A DNA stretch of 39,950 nucleotides from a virus. The notes under the pieces are model-generated. The model was given only the letters and a program-made list of their open reading frames with translations. It ran no database searches and was not told the origin of the DNA. This document shows positions 5,273 to 13,740 of this stretch, piece after piece; positions within the stretch are counted from its first letter, which is position 1, and the number at the start of each line of letters is the position of its first letter. The translations under genes and the position numbers were made by a program. The stretch lies in the IMG/VR virus record IMGVR_UViG_3300008262_000125, positions 1 through 39,950 of that record. One strand, 5' to 3'.

Positions 5273-6417
5273 TCCCAGACCACTCTGGGGCGGCCTCTCC
5301 TGATGCCCGTGTGCACGAACCCCTTGGGTGCGCCCTTGCCAGTGCTGTAGGGCCAAGCACGCACGCACCACTCCTGAAGTTCGTGCACACTGACTCCTTC
5401 GAGAAACCAGTCCACGGCGCCGACCCCGGGCGCATCGAATAGGTGCTCGGAGTTGCGGGCACCGCCCACCGCGGCGTTGACGGCCGGCGGCCGGTATGCG
5501 CTGGTGATGATCGCCGGCTTCCCGCCGAACGCGGCGCGGGCTTTCTCGACGAACTGGCAGAGCTCCAGGGCCGTGTCGCACTGGTGCTGGTGCTGGAACC
5601 GCCGGGCCTCCTGCCCCAGGGCCAGCTCGCCGTAGGTGATGTGGGGCGTGATCTTGAAGCTGAACGGCGCGGCCGGGGTGAACTTCACCGCCGCCGCCGC
5701 CGCCGCCACGTCTTGGGGCTTCGGCAGGCGCAGCTGGGGCAGCGTCTGGCCGGCCAGCCCGGCGCGGGCCGCCTTGAGGGCGGACTGCACCCGGCCCACC
5801 TTCGCGGTGGCGCGGTTGCCGGCGCTGTCGCCGTCGTAGACCCCGCGGCCGTTCGCCTGGGGGATGCTGGCCCATTCCTTTGCCAGGTCGAGCTGCGCGG
5901 CCTCAAGGCTGACGTCACGCCCCTGCAGGTAGTCGCGCAGGGCTGGTCGTTTGCCGCCCAGCAGCAGGGCCACCGCGAGCCAGTCCTGGGCCGCGGCGTT
6001 GAACAGGTCCGCCGACGTGAAGCCAGCCGCGGCGACCGCCATCCGCAGGGTTTCCGGGATGAACTGATACCGGCCCACGGCGAACAGGGTGCCGTCGCGC
6101 TGGAGCAGCTGCACCTGGCCGATGGTGAGCTGCTCGAGGCCGGGCCAGCCGGCGGGCGTGTCACCGGCGCGGCCCCGGTTCACGCTGGAGTAGTTGCCTT
6201 CGCCCTCGGCGATCAGGTCGAGCAGGGGCCGCACCGCGGCGAAGGGGTTCGGCGCTGCAGCGGGGCTCCCCTGCGCGCGCCAGGCGTCGGTGAACTGCTG
6301 GCGCTGCTGATCGGTCAGGCTTTCGTCGAGGGCCTGCAGGGCCGCCAGCTGGTGGGGCGTCAGGCTGCCCCGCTTCGCGGCTTCCTGCGCTGCGGCGCGC
6401 ACGCTGGCGAACGTCAT
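5266..6417 (-). CDS. Modular endolysin: lysozyme-like plus M15-type peptidase
   Basis: This 383-residue cell-wall hydrolase has two predicted catalytic parts. Residues ~60-215 resemble phage muramidase/glucosaminidase-type domains, with a likely catalytic Glu in AEGEGNYSSVNRG (71 or 73) and the GRYQFIPETL stretch near 116. An Ala/Pro linker follows (~225-250). Residues ~255-383 match M15-like LD/DD-peptidases: TSAYRPP, SEH (323-325), a conserved Asp near 336, and FVHTGI with His369 as zinc ligands. The SEH-to-Asp spacing is longer than usual. There is no signal peptide, so release would need the holin genes immediately upstream, with which it overlaps by ATGA. It is the last gene of the late operon. 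Confidence 0.82.
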   Translation of the reverse strand: MTFASVRAAAQEAAKRGSLTPHQLAALQALDESLTDQQRQQFTDAWRAQGSPAAAPNPFAAVRPLLDLIAEGEGNYSSVNRGRAGDTPAGWPGLEQLTIGQVQLLQRDGTLFAVGRYQFIPETLRMAVAAAGFTSADLFNAAAQDWLAVALLLGGKRPALRDYLQGRDVSLEAAQLDLAKEWASIPQANGRGVYDGDSAGNRATAKVGRVQSALKAARAGLAGQTLPQLRLPKPQDVAAAAAAVKFTPAAPFSFKITPHITYGELALGQEARRFQHQHQCDTALELCQFVEKARAAFGGKPAIITSAYRPPAVNAAVGGARNSEHLFDAPGVGAVDWFLEGVSVHELQEWCVRAWPYSTGKGAPKGFVHTGIRRGRPRVVWDY

Positions 6418-6698
6418 CGGCGGGCCAGCGGCACGGCGGCGGCCACCACGTCGAACAGCGCGCCGATCACCTCGGCCTCTGCCCGGGTCGGTTGAACGCC
6501 GGTGGCCTTGGTGACGGCGCCCACCAGCAGACCCTCGATCACGATCGGGGCGGCGCTGGCCGCCAGGGCCTGGGGCACCGTGGCATCGGCCTCAGCGAAC
6601 ACGGCCGCCAGCTGGCGGCGGATCGCGGGCCTCAGGCTGCGCACCAGCAGCGCACGCGCCAGGCGCAGGGCCCAGGGTTGGATGCTCGGCATTTTCAT
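6414..6698 (-). CDS. Small lysis-cassette protein, unknown function
   Basis: The 94-residue product is mostly helical, with a basic N-terminal half (LRLARALLVRSLRPAIRRQ) and a hydrophobic C-terminal half (IVIEGLLVGAVTKA, then IGALFDVVAAAVPLA). A GAGGAA site precedes ATG 6698, which I prefer over the longer upstream opening. It is wedged between a membrane protein and the endolysin with 4-bp overlaps on both sides. The position suggests an accessory lysis role, such as an antiholin or spanin-like partner, but no motif proves it. Confidence 0.6.
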   Translation of the reverse strand: MKMPSIQPWALRLARALLVRSLRPAIRRQLAAVFAEADATVPQALAASAAPIVIEGLLVGAVTKATGVQPTRAEAEVIGALFDVVAAAVPLARR

Positions 6699-6904
6699 GG
6701 GTTCCTCTGTTGGATGGCGATACCCAGCGCGGTGGTGGCAGCACCGCTCCAGGCCTGCAGGGCGTCCGACTTCGACTGCCGGCAGCCCTGGCCGCCACCG
6801 CCGGCGAGGCACAGGCCCCAGTCGACGGTGGCGACGGCGGCGCTGCCCAGCAGGGCCAGGCCGGCGAACACCAGCACACCCCCCAGCAGCTGCGCGGCCT
6901 TCAT
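6695..6904 (-). CDS. Small membrane protein, holin candidate
   Basis: This 69-residue protein has a strong N-terminal membrane helix (LLGGVLVFAGLALLGSAAVATV) and a weaker second hydrophobic stretch near the end (GAATTALGIAI). A short loop with two cysteines lies between them. Size and position just ahead of the endolysin fit a class II-type holin, which would make lesions in the inner membrane. Start ATG 6904 overlaps the stop of the upstream gene by 4 bp, indicating translational coupling. The family is not recognised by sequence, so the role is inferred from topology and context. Confidence 0.6.
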   Translation of the reverse strand: MKAAQLLGGVLVFAGLALLGSAAVATVDWGLCLAGGGGQGCRQSKSDALQAWSGAATTALGIAIQQRNP

Positions 6905-7218
6905 CGGATCAGCTCCGCGCGGCGCGTGGCGTCCTCTCGGATTTCGTGCTTCAGGTACGGCAGGGCCATGGGCATGGCGAAGCTCACCACCAGGCACAGC
7001 GCGACGCCCTGGGCCACCCGGGCCTCGAGGATGCGGAGCCGGCACTCCACCTGCTGGAGCTCCTGCCGCGGGGCGCTCTCCTGCTCGAGGTCGCCGATCC
7101 GTGAGAAGGCCTGATTCAGATCCTCGCGCTTCTGGCCCACCAGGGTGATCAAGGTCTGCACCTGTCCTTTCAACTCACCGATCTGCACCAGAATGTCGGC
7201 GTGGCTTGGCTCCGGCAT
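6901..7218 (-). CDS. Coiled-coil membrane protein of the lysis cassette
   Basis: The 105-residue product has a long heptad-like region (IGELKGQVQTLITLVGQ, then RQELQQVECRLRILEARV) followed by one transmembrane helix near residues 70-88 (GVALCLVVSFAMPMALPYL) and a short charged tail. This is the plan of XhlA-like haemolysin/holin-associated proteins found in many phage lysis cassettes. It is the first gene of the cassette and lies about 30 bp downstream of a promoter-like element at 7247-7275. The ribosome binding site is poor (AGG abuts the ATG). Confidence 0.6.
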   Translation of the reverse strand: MPEPSHADILVQIGELKGQVQTLITLVGQKREDLNQAFSRIGDLEQESAPRQELQQVECRLRILEARVAQGVALCLVVSFAMPMALPYLKHEIREDATRRAELIR

Positions 7219-7246
7219 CCTGCTGAGGGGTGGCCCTGTCGCCCTC

Positions 7247-7275
7247 AGTCTACGGAGAGGCAGAGGCTAGGCAAA
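7247..7275 (-). promoter_or_regulatory. Promoter candidate for the lysis cassette
   Basis: On the minus strand, TTTGCC (7275-7270), a 17-bp spacer and TAGACT (7252-7247) resemble a sigma-70-type promoter. The element lies in the 48-bp gap ahead of the first lysis gene. The -10 belongs to the CAGTCTA set seen in other late-operon gaps. It could give extra or delayed expression of lysis genes. Confidence 0.45.
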
Positions 7276-7665
7276 CGCTCCGAGCTCCGGCCCCACGTGG
7301 CGCAGTGTCACGGTCACGTCGTAGAACCCGCCCTGCTTGGCGTCGCCTTCCTCCGGCGGTGCGGCGTAGATCCAGCGATCCGTGTCCGGTGCCACGTCGC
7401 TGGTGCTGGTGTGCCCCAGCCAGATCACGGCCGGCAGCAGGAACGACAGGTAGCCGCCCTGCTGGCCGTAGTAGTGGTCGCGGATCAGCTGCAGGTCGTC
7501 GTCGCTCAGGCCCTCGAAGGTCAGGGTCAGGCCCATCCCCACGGGATCGGTCGCGTGATTGAAGCGGATCGCCCCGCCGCCCACGGCAGGGGCTTCCGAC
7601 ATGGCGTAGGTGCCGAAGTCCCAGGCCCTGCCGGTGGGTTCGATCTCGGGGAAGTCTGCTGGCAC
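7267..7665 (-). CDS. Minor tail protein, paralogue of the 8114-8824 product
   Basis: This 132-residue protein shares its whole plan with the N-terminal half of the gene two positions upstream. Both have a PTGR-like N-terminus, then HYYGQQGGYLSFLLP (HY-x-GQ-x-GG-x-L-x-F-x-x-P in both), then a WxYxAPP motif and a beta-rich end with V-VEL/VTVTL. The start is a GTG (7663-7665) that follows the previous stop by one base. A later ATG (M22) would cut into the conserved part. Its place after the J-like tip protein suggests a tail-tip or adsorption role. The family has no name that I can give. Confidence 0.7.
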   Translation of the reverse strand: MPADFPEIEPTGRAWDFGTYAMSEAPAVGGGAIRFNHATDPVGMGLTLTFEGLSDDDLQLIRDHYYGQQGGYLSFLLPAVIWLGHTSTSDVAPDTDRWIYAAPPEEGDAKQGGFYDVTVTLRHVGPELGAFA

Positions 7666-7666
7666 G

Positions 7667-8083
7667 TCAGTTCTGGTAGGTCAGCACGGTGTCGGCGACC
7701 ACAAAGGTGGAAGCGGTCAGGGTCACGTCGCCCCCGAAGTCGTTCACCCCTACCAATTCATCGGCCGAACTGGCCCCGCCGCGGCGCTTGTAGTAGACGG
7801 CCTTCCGGGCGGTTCCGGTGAAGCCTGTCCAGTTGACCGACTGAAACGTGACCGTTACTTGATCGGTTCCCGTGTCCTTGGCGACCACAGCGGTGCACAC
7901 CTTCCCGCCTGCGCTATAGCCGGTCGCACTGATCTCGTTCGTGATGTCGCTGCGTTTCGTGTGCGTGTCCTTGTTCTCGGTGTAGCTGCTGGTCACCAGC
8001 ATCACCCAGAATGTATCTGTATCGAAGTCGATCGCTCCCTTCGCGTTGTCCTCGATGCAGGACGTGTAAACGAAACTGGCCAC
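7667..8083 (-). CDS. Phage structural protein of the YTSCI...RSDITNEI family
   Basis: The 138-residue product is beta-rich and contains the pattern DTFWVMLVTSSYTENKDTHTKRSDITNEI followed by GYSAGG (shown here as spaced features near residues 23-62). I recognise this from many phage tail or decoration proteins of unassigned role. The start is a GTG at 8081-8083 with GCAGG upstream. The gene lies between the two paralogous minor tail genes, so it belongs to the tail-tip group. A promoter-like CAGTCTA element lies just upstream at 8110. Confidence 0.65.
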   Translation of the reverse strand: MASFVYTSCIEDNAKGAIDFDTDTFWVMLVTSSYTENKDTHTKRSDITNEISATGYSAGGKVCTAVVAKDTGTDQVTVTFQSVNWTGFTGTARKAVYYKRRGGASSADELVGVNDFGGDVTLTASTFVVADTVLTYQN

Positions 8084-8109
8084 GGCCTGCGCCTGCGAAC
8101 TGGTAGGGC

Positions 8110-8117
8110 CAGTCTAC
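8110..8117 (-). promoter_or_regulatory. CAGTCTAC element in the 8084-8113 gap
   Basis: On the minus strand this reads GTAGACTG, with the TAG serving as the stop codon of the 8114-8824 gene. It is one of four to five copies in late-operon gaps. No convincing -35 is visible at the right distance here, so promoter function is uncertain. Confidence 0.25.
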
Positions 8118-8824
8118 GAATCCTCGGGGAACAGGAACAGGGGCGGGTCGAACGCCCAGACCGGCAGCAGGTACAGGCTGTCGCTCACGGCGTTGGCGTC
8201 GTAGGCGTCGCCGGGGTTCCATGCTGTGGTGACGGTCCATGCCGCACCAGCCACCGGGCCGGCACCCGGCGTCCAACTGACGGGCACCGACCAGGCAGCG
8301 CCCGGCGCTTCGGCATAGGCGGCCCCTGGGGCCCAGCCCAGGGTGATGGCGGACCAGAACAGCGGCGCGGATGCACGGCCCGGTGCCCAGCTGATCCGCA
8401 CCGTCCACCGCTCACCGCCCACGATGGTGTTCTCCGGCGGCACTGACGCCAGCTCCACCTCGACCACGTAGCGGTTGGAGGGGCTGGCCCCGTCAATCGC
8501 CACGTCGGTAACGCGTGGCGGCGCCACGTAGACCCACCGGTGATCCGTGGGCGTGACGGTCGCAGGGGTGTTGATGCCGTCGAGCACGTCGTCGGGGATG
8601 GCGAACGCCAGGAACCCGCCCAGCTGGCCGGCGTAGTGGCTCTGCAGGCTGAGCATTTCGCTGCGGCTGAGCATGTCGAAGCGCAGCCTGAGCAGGTTCC
8701 CCACGATGGTGTTGGAGTGCCTAACGCGCACTTGGCGGCCGTTGTAGACCCCGTGGGGCGTGTGGGGGTAGACCCCCTGGGTGAGGGTGCGGCCGGTGAC
8801 GGGCAGTGCGGGGAAGGTCGCCAT
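8114..8824 (-). CDS. Minor tail protein with WTPG-type repeats
   Basis: The 236-residue product has two parts. Residues 1-140 are the domain shared with the 7267-7665 product (HYAGQLGGFLAFAIP, then WVYVAPP). Residues ~140-215 hold short degenerate repeats with the pattern W-x-V-x-x-x-WxPG/NPG (WAPGRAS, WAPGAAY, WTPGAGP, WNPGDAY), suggesting a repetitive beta structure exposed on the virion. It begins three bases after the stop of the J-like gene's frame limit and is part of the tail-tip group. The function is probably adsorption-related, by position. The paralogy with its neighbour is seen directly. Confidence 0.7.
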   Translation of the reverse strand: MATFPALPVTGRTLTQGVYPHTPHGVYNGRQVRVRHSNTIVGNLLRLRFDMLSRSEMLSLQSHYAGQLGGFLAFAIPDDVLDGINTPATVTPTDHRWVYVAPPRVTDVAIDGASPSNRYVVEVELASVPPENTIVGGERWTVRISWAPGRASAPLFWSAITLGWAPGAAYAEAPGAAWSVPVSWTPGAGPVAGAAWTVTTAWNPGDAYDANAVSDSLYLLPVWAFDPPLFLFPEDS

Positions 8825-8827
8825 GGG

Positions 8828-10936
8828 TCAGGCCGTCCGGAGCATGGAGAAGATTTCAATTTGGGGGTAGACGTCCGCCCCCGGCACAACGCACGGACTG
8901 CTAACGCCTAGGCCGCAGTATCCATTAAGCACCGAGTCGGTATAAAGCCCACCGAATCGGATCGCCCCGGCGCTGTCTTGATAGCCGGCATCGAATCCAT
9001 TGGACCCGTCGCCGTAGCCATTGCGCACGGTTATGGGTCCATAGCGACCAGCGTAGAATCCGCTGCTAGCCGCGATGGTTATGTCGGCCAGGCCAGAGAT
9101 AACAATGTTTGCACCAGTGAACCCAAGCCGCAGAAGATAGACTTCGTTCCCAGCGTTGATCGACCATTCGCTCCCGGGTGGTAGCGCGGCGATTTCGTCG
9201 TTCGTGCGGTCGATCCACTCCTGCGGCACATACGAGCCGACCCCCACCTGGGGAACGGTCGTGAGAGGGATTGGCACCTGATTGTCGAGGGAGTCCTCAC
9301 CCTCCGCCGTGCCATCCCCCGGGGATGCGCCACCACCACCGCCGCCACCACCACCGCCCCAGCCGCCGCCGCCGGGTTCTTCGGCCCCCGTGAAGTCGCC
9401 GCCGGAGAAGTCACCGCCGCCGGCCTCGAGGCTGCCCAGGCCGTAGTCGGTTTCGATGTCCACTGGGTCGAGGCTGTCCTCGTCTGGCACCGTTTCGTCG
9501 TCGTCGGCGTTCACGTCACAGGTCACGGCCTCTGCCTTGCCGGTGGGAAGAATCACGCCCCCGGCGGTGGCGGCCATCACGTCAAGGGCCACCAGGCTGC
9601 GGCCGGTGTCGTCGACTGGGAAATGCACCAGCTCGAACGCCAGCTCGCCGCTGCGGGCCTTGCTGATCCGCTCGATCTGGTACAGGTAGTTGTGCTCGCC
9701 GGCCGCGGCGGATGATGCGGTGCGGGCCAGCTGCACCTGCACCACGTCGCCCACCGCCAGGGCCTGATTCGTGGTGCTGGGCCTGGCGCGAATCCTGATG
9801 GTGTGGGTGATGTAACGGCGCCGCGCCAGGGTGTAGGCCCCAACCCTGACGGCATGGAGCTCTGACGCGCAGAACACGCTGAGGTCGTGCTGCTCGTAGG
9901 GCCCGTCGATCGCGCTGCCGGCGTAGCGCACCTCAGTGGTACGGATCAGGCCCAGATCATCATCGGGCTGCTGACGCCAGAGCATGAGGGCGCAGAACGG
10001 CCGCCGCTCGGCCAGGGGTACGTAGCTGATCTCGAAGGAGCCGGGGATGATCCGGCTTTCGTCGAACAGGGTCGCCGGGGTGATCGGGTCGACGTCGAGC
10101 AGGTCGCTGCCGTTGACCGGCAGCAGGGGCCGCAGGCCGATCCGGCCGTTGCGCTTCGACTGGCCCAGCAGGAAGTAGCGAGCAGTGCCGGCGATGAAGT
10201 CGGCCAGACTGGTGGATTCCTTCACCTCGCCGTTGAACCAGAACCCCATGGCGTCGCTGAAGGCTGCCGCGGCCTCCATGGCGGCTGTGTCGATCAGGGC
10301 CGCGGGGATCCGGCTGGAGCGTTGCAGCAGCCAGAGGATCAGGTCCGCCACGTTGTTACTGGGGCCGGTCACGCTGTCGAGCAGCCGGGTCACGTGCATC
10401 CCGCCGCGGATGAACAGGTGCACCTGTCGATCCCAGCGGGTGTCGTCGACAGGGGCGGTGATCTGGAAGCTGAACGTCGTCAGGTTCTCGTAGCTGCCGC
10501 CAGTCCCGCAGTAGTAGGGGGCCTCTGGCTTATCGAAGCTCGGCAGGTCGGTGATGAAGTTGCCGGGCTCCCAGTCGCCGGCCCTCCGCTCGAACGCCTG
10601 GGAGAAGGTGCCCACCCGGCAGCTGCGCTGGAACACGTCGCGCACCTGCACGCCGTCGAGCTCGCCCTCGCTCACCACCAGCCGGTAGTAGGCCGTTACC
10701 TCGTTGAATCCGTTGTTCGTGAATCGGGCCTCGCTGGCCCCCGGGCTCACCAGCACGCCTCCCACGTCGCCGACCCGCCGGCAGAACACGATCGGCACCG
10801 GCTCGCCGATCACAATCGCCCGCTGCTGCGTGTCCAGCTGGTCGCTGCCCTCGGCCGCCCCCGCCGACAGGGGCGTGCTGATCTGCCCCTGGCTGTAGAG
10901 CAGCAGCTCCAGTGGATCGCCGCCAACGATGCTCAT
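8828..10936 (-). CDS. Tail tip protein, lambda J-like
   Basis: This 702-residue protein is the largest of the tail-tip genes. The N-terminal ~450 residues resemble the conserved core of J-like central tail proteins: RAIVIGEPVPIVFCRRV near 40, the FQITAPVDDTRW stretch, and the long beta-rich region. Residues ~500-555 are an acidic/Gly-rich linker with ten glycines in a row, likely flexible. The last ~140 residues form a separate domain (YVPQEWIDRTNDEIAALP onward) encoded by visibly less GC-rich DNA, as expected for a swapped receptor-binding tip. It overlaps the preceding gene by ATGA. J proteins set host specificity; that role is taken from the family. Confidence 0.82.
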   Translation of the reverse strand: MSIVGGDPLELLLYSQGQISTPLSAGAAEGSDQLDTQQRAIVIGEPVPIVFCRRVGDVGGVLVSPGASEARFTNNGFNEVTAYYRLVVSEGELDGVQVRDVFQRSCRVGTFSQAFERRAGDWEPGNFITDLPSFDKPEAPYYCGTGGSYENLTTFSFQITAPVDDTRWDRQVHLFIRGGMHVTRLLDSVTGPSNNVADLILWLLQRSSRIPAALIDTAAMEAAAAFSDAMGFWFNGEVKESTSLADFIAGTARYFLLGQSKRNGRIGLRPLLPVNGSDLLDVDPITPATLFDESRIIPGSFEISYVPLAERRPFCALMLWRQQPDDDLGLIRTTEVRYAGSAIDGPYEQHDLSVFCASELHAVRVGAYTLARRRYITHTIRIRARPSTTNQALAVGDVVQVQLARTASSAAAGEHNYLYQIERISKARSGELAFELVHFPVDDTGRSLVALDVMAATAGGVILPTGKAEAVTCDVNADDDETVPDEDSLDPVDIETDYGLGSLEAGGGDFSGGDFTGAEEPGGGGWGGGGGGGGGGASPGDGTAEGEDSLDNQVPIPLTTVPQVGVGSYVPQEWIDRTNDEIAALPPGSEWSINAGNEVYLLRLGFTGANIVISGLADITIAASSGFYAGRYGPITVRNGYGDGSNGFDAGYQDSAGAIRFGGLYTDSVLNGYCGLGVSSPCVVPGADVYPQIEIFSMLRTA

Positions 10937-11397
10937 AGCCTGCAGGGCACGCCCACCAGGCGCGTGGAGAAGGTGCGTGGCGGCACTTGGGCGCCGATGG
11001 GGCTGAGGCTGCTGCCCAGCTCCAGGGTGATGGACTCGAAACCACCGCCGGCGCCCACCAGCTCGCCCACGAAACTGGCGATCAGGTCGCCGCCCACCGG
11101 CCCCACGTCGGCGCCATCGTCGAGCACGTCGAACTCATAGGTCGACACCTCCACCAGCCGGGCTTCGCGCAGGGCCGTGGTCAGTTCCTCCATCACCAGG
11201 GCCGTGGCCGGCAGGGTGATGCTCACCCCGCCCTCGTCGCCGCTGCTGCCCTCCACGTAGCCGTCGAAGTCGAACGGGAGCCAGCTCCACACGTTGCCGG
11301 CACGAATGACGCTGGAATTAACCCAGAAGTTCTGCGCCCGCAGGTAGGTGGCGCCACCGTCGAAGATTCGCAGGTACTGGGCCTGGCCGCGTGCCAT
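10933..11397 (-). CDS. Minor tail protein between tape measure and J-like protein
   Basis: The 154-residue product has a beta-rich N-terminus (YLRIFDGGATYLRAQNFW) and a central helix (LVMEELTTALREARLVEV), with TFSTRLVGVPCRL at the end. It resembles the small minor tail proteins (lambda L/M position, DUF1833-like by impression) that join the tape measure end to the tip. It is coupled to both neighbours by overlaps or a 1-bp gap. The exact family is unsure; the position in the tail module is secure. Confidence 0.7.
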   Translation of the reverse strand: MARGQAQYLRIFDGGATYLRAQNFWVNSSVIRAGNVWSWLPFDFDGYVEGSSGDEGGVSITLPATALVMEELTTALREARLVEVSTYEFDVLDDGADVGPVGGDLIASFVGELVGAGGGFESITLELGSSLSPIGAQVPPRTFSTRLVGVPCRL

Positions 11398-11398
11398 G

Positions 11399-13369
11399 TC
11401 AGCGCACCCCCGTGGCGTAGCGGCCGGCCGGCGTGCGCAGCTGGCGGATGGTCTGGCTCACGCCGTCGCGCACCAGCCGCTCCACCTCCTCGAGGCTCAC
11501 GCTGCGCTGGCCGTCGGCCGTCTGCATGATCGGGCCGGTGCTGAGGTTCACGGTCACGGGGCCAGCAGCGCCGCCGGCGGTTGACGCCCCGCCGCTGGTG
11601 GTGGGAATGGCGGCCGCCCCCCGGGCACCGGCCATGTAGTTGGCGGCGAACCCTGCAGCCTTGCCCTCGGGGATCACGTACTCGCGCCCGCCGGGGTTGT
11701 CTCCCACCATCGCCAGGGTGGGGCCGGTCACGAATCCGCCTTCTGCGAACTTCGGCACGCTCAGCAGGCCGAGCTTGTTCAGGGTGCTGCGCCCCACGGC
11801 GGATCGGACCCGGTTCAGCGCGTCGATCAGGCCGTTGATCACCTTGATCACGCCGTTGACGATGTCCACCGCAAAGCCCAGCAGGCCCCGCAGGGCGGCC
11901 TTGCCGGTGTCGATGATGAATCGCCAGGCCTTGGTGAGCGGATCCACCACGAACTTGCGGAACGTGTCGCCGATGGCAGTGAAGATCCCGCCGATCCACT
12001 TGCCGAACGATGCCCAGGCGTTCTGCAGCCAGGTCAGCAGGCTGGCGGCCACCAGCTGGAGCCCCTTCCATGCCTCCACGTAGGGGTTGATGAACACCTG
12101 ATAGAGCAGCTCGATCAGGCTGGCGAACGTCGCGCCGAACGCCTCGGTGATCCACTCGAAGAACGGCGCGGTCAGATCCATCAGGCTGCCCCACAGGTCG
12201 GCCCAGAACTGGCGGATCGGTTCGCCCATCTGCCAAACCGTGTCGATCACGCCCATGAGCATCTCGACCGCCCCCTTGAAGAAGGCGGCGATCTGATCGC
12301 GGAACACGAAAATCGCCACGCCCGCCGCCACCAGGGCAGCCACCAGCACCACCGGCCAGGTGATCAGCCCAGCCAGCACGGTGGCGAGTCCGGAGAAGAA
12401 GCCGGTCACCACCGGCAGCCAGCCGGCGATCGTCGCCAGCACGCCGCTGATGCCGCCCAGCGACAGGCCCAGGGCAGAGAACACCGAAATCGTGGCCGAG
12501 ATTGCCGGTGCCAGGGCCGCCCACCCAATCGCCAGCAGCGCGATCCCACCGATCAGCGACTGCAGCGGACCCGGCAGGGCGCCGAAGGCATTAGCCAGCG
12601 CCGTCACTGCATCAGTAAGGGTGTTAAGCAATGGCATCAGGGCCGTCCCGATCTCGACGCCGACGGCCATCAGCTTTGCCTGCAGCGCCGCCATCTTGTC
12701 GTTCAGTTCATCCGCCCCCTTGGCGAACTTCGTCGTCATCGTTGCTGACAGGCCCTCGATTGCAGCGCGCCCTCCGTTCAGCATCGGGATCATGTCGGCG
12801 CCAGCTTTGCCGAACAGGTTCATCGCCGCAGCGGTCTTGGCCGCGCCGTCGGGCATGGACTTGAACTTGTCAGCAACGCGCAGCATGATCTCATCTGCGC
12901 TCAGCATCTTGCCGCGGGCGTCTGTGGCACTGATGCCCAAAGCGAGCAGGGCGTCTTTTGCTGGACCTTTGCCCTCGGTCGCCAGCTGGCTCAGGCCCCT
13001 ATTCAGTTTCACCAGGGCTTTACCCACCGCGTCGATGTTGGTTCCCCCTGCATTGGCGGCCTGCTGAAACTTGCTCAGGTTCTCAACACTGGCTCCAGTC
13101 TTCTGCGCTAGGTCGTTCATGTTGTCGGCTGCATTGATCGCCGATCCCGCCATGGCGGACAGGCCCGCGGCCGAAAGCAACGGGGTCAGAGTGCCCATGG
13201 CACCCGCCAAGCCGCCCATCCCTGCGGCGCCGGTCAACGCCTTGAGCCCGCCGGCCGCCGCGGCGGCCTTGCTCTGCAGCCCGCCGATGCTGCGGCCCAG
13301 AGCTCCGACAGCACCCTCGCCCTGGACGTTGGCCTTGATGTTCAGCAGCGCGCTCAGCGTCGTTGCCAT
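11399..13369 (-). CDS. Tail tape measure protein
   Basis: This 656-residue protein is typical of tape measures. It has an N-terminal helical part (ALLNIKANVQGEGAVGAL), a conserved TP901-type section around residues 80-200 (MNDLAQKTGASVENLSKFQ, then KMLSADEIMLRVADKF), and a long hydrophobic region (~275-360, several potential membrane helices) that may enter the host membrane during DNA delivery. The C-terminal part is helical and ends GRYATGVR. The length implies a fairly short siphovirus tail of very roughly 100 nm, by the usual 1.5 angstrom per residue rule. It directly follows the tail chaperone genes, as expected. Confidence 0.92.
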   Translation of the reverse strand: MATTLSALLNIKANVQGEGAVGALGRSIGGLQSKAAAAAGGLKALTGAAGMGGLAGAMGTLTPLLSAAGLSAMAGSAINAADNMNDLAQKTGASVENLSKFQQAANAGGTNIDAVGKALVKLNRGLSQLATEGKGPAKDALLALGISATDARGKMLSADEIMLRVADKFKSMPDGAAKTAAAMNLFGKAGADMIPMLNGGRAAIEGLSATMTTKFAKGADELNDKMAALQAKLMAVGVEIGTALMPLLNTLTDAVTALANAFGALPGPLQSLIGGIALLAIGWAALAPAISATISVFSALGLSLGGISGVLATIAGWLPVVTGFFSGLATVLAGLITWPVVLVAALVAAGVAIFVFRDQIAAFFKGAVEMLMGVIDTVWQMGEPIRQFWADLWGSLMDLTAPFFEWITEAFGATFASLIELLYQVFINPYVEAWKGLQLVAASLLTWLQNAWASFGKWIGGIFTAIGDTFRKFVVDPLTKAWRFIIDTGKAALRGLLGFAVDIVNGVIKVINGLIDALNRVRSAVGRSTLNKLGLLSVPKFAEGGFVTGPTLAMVGDNPGGREYVIPEGKAAGFAANYMAGARGAAAIPTTSGGASTAGGAAGPVTVNLSTGPIMQTADGQRSVSLEEVERLVRDGVSQTIRQLRTPAGRYATGVR

Positions 13370-13740
13370 CAGCGGCTCCGCTCCTGCGCTGCGCGTTCGT
13401 AGGCCAGCTCCAGCGCCCGCCGCTCCATCACCTGCAGATCCTCGAGCACCTCGCGCATGTTCGACTCAGCAGGCAGATACAGGCTACCGACACTCAGCAC
13501 TGCCTGATAGTCCAGGCCGTAGACCCCGCACGGCCCCAGGGCGCTGGGTTCACCGCTGCGCCACTGCGTCGAGCAGCGCAGGAACAGCTCCACCGCCGGC
13601 CAGTTCTCAGCCCACACGGGGAAGTCCACCGGCGCCAGGGCCTCGGGCGGCAGCTCGAGGTTGTAGGCCTTGGCATCCTCTAGCAGGTCTGGGTTTGGTT
13701 GCCCCCCGCCGCCGAACCAGTGCTCGACGGCGGCTGTCAG
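13369..13740 (-). CDS. Tail chaperone extension (GT-like, DUF1799-type), made by -1 frameshift
   Basis: This frame has no proper initiator: the open frame extends to a TTG at 13776 but overlaps the end of the upstream G-like gene. It encodes ~123 residues after the shift point, starting LTAAVEHWFGGG. The middle (FPVWAENWPAVELFLRCSTQWR, then VYGLDYQAVLSV) matches the DUF1799 family that I associate with the T part of lambda G-T tail chaperones. The end is a basic helix. The fusion protein of ~252 residues would bind the tape measure while the G part recruits tail tube subunits. Its stop overlaps the tape measure start by one base. Confidence 0.85.
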   Translation of the reverse strand: MTAAVEHWFGGGGQPNPDLLEDAKAYNLELPPEALAPVDFPVWAENWPAVELFLRCSTQWRSGEPSALGPCGVYGLDYQAVLSVGSLYLPAESNMREVLEDLQVMERRALELAYERAAQERSR

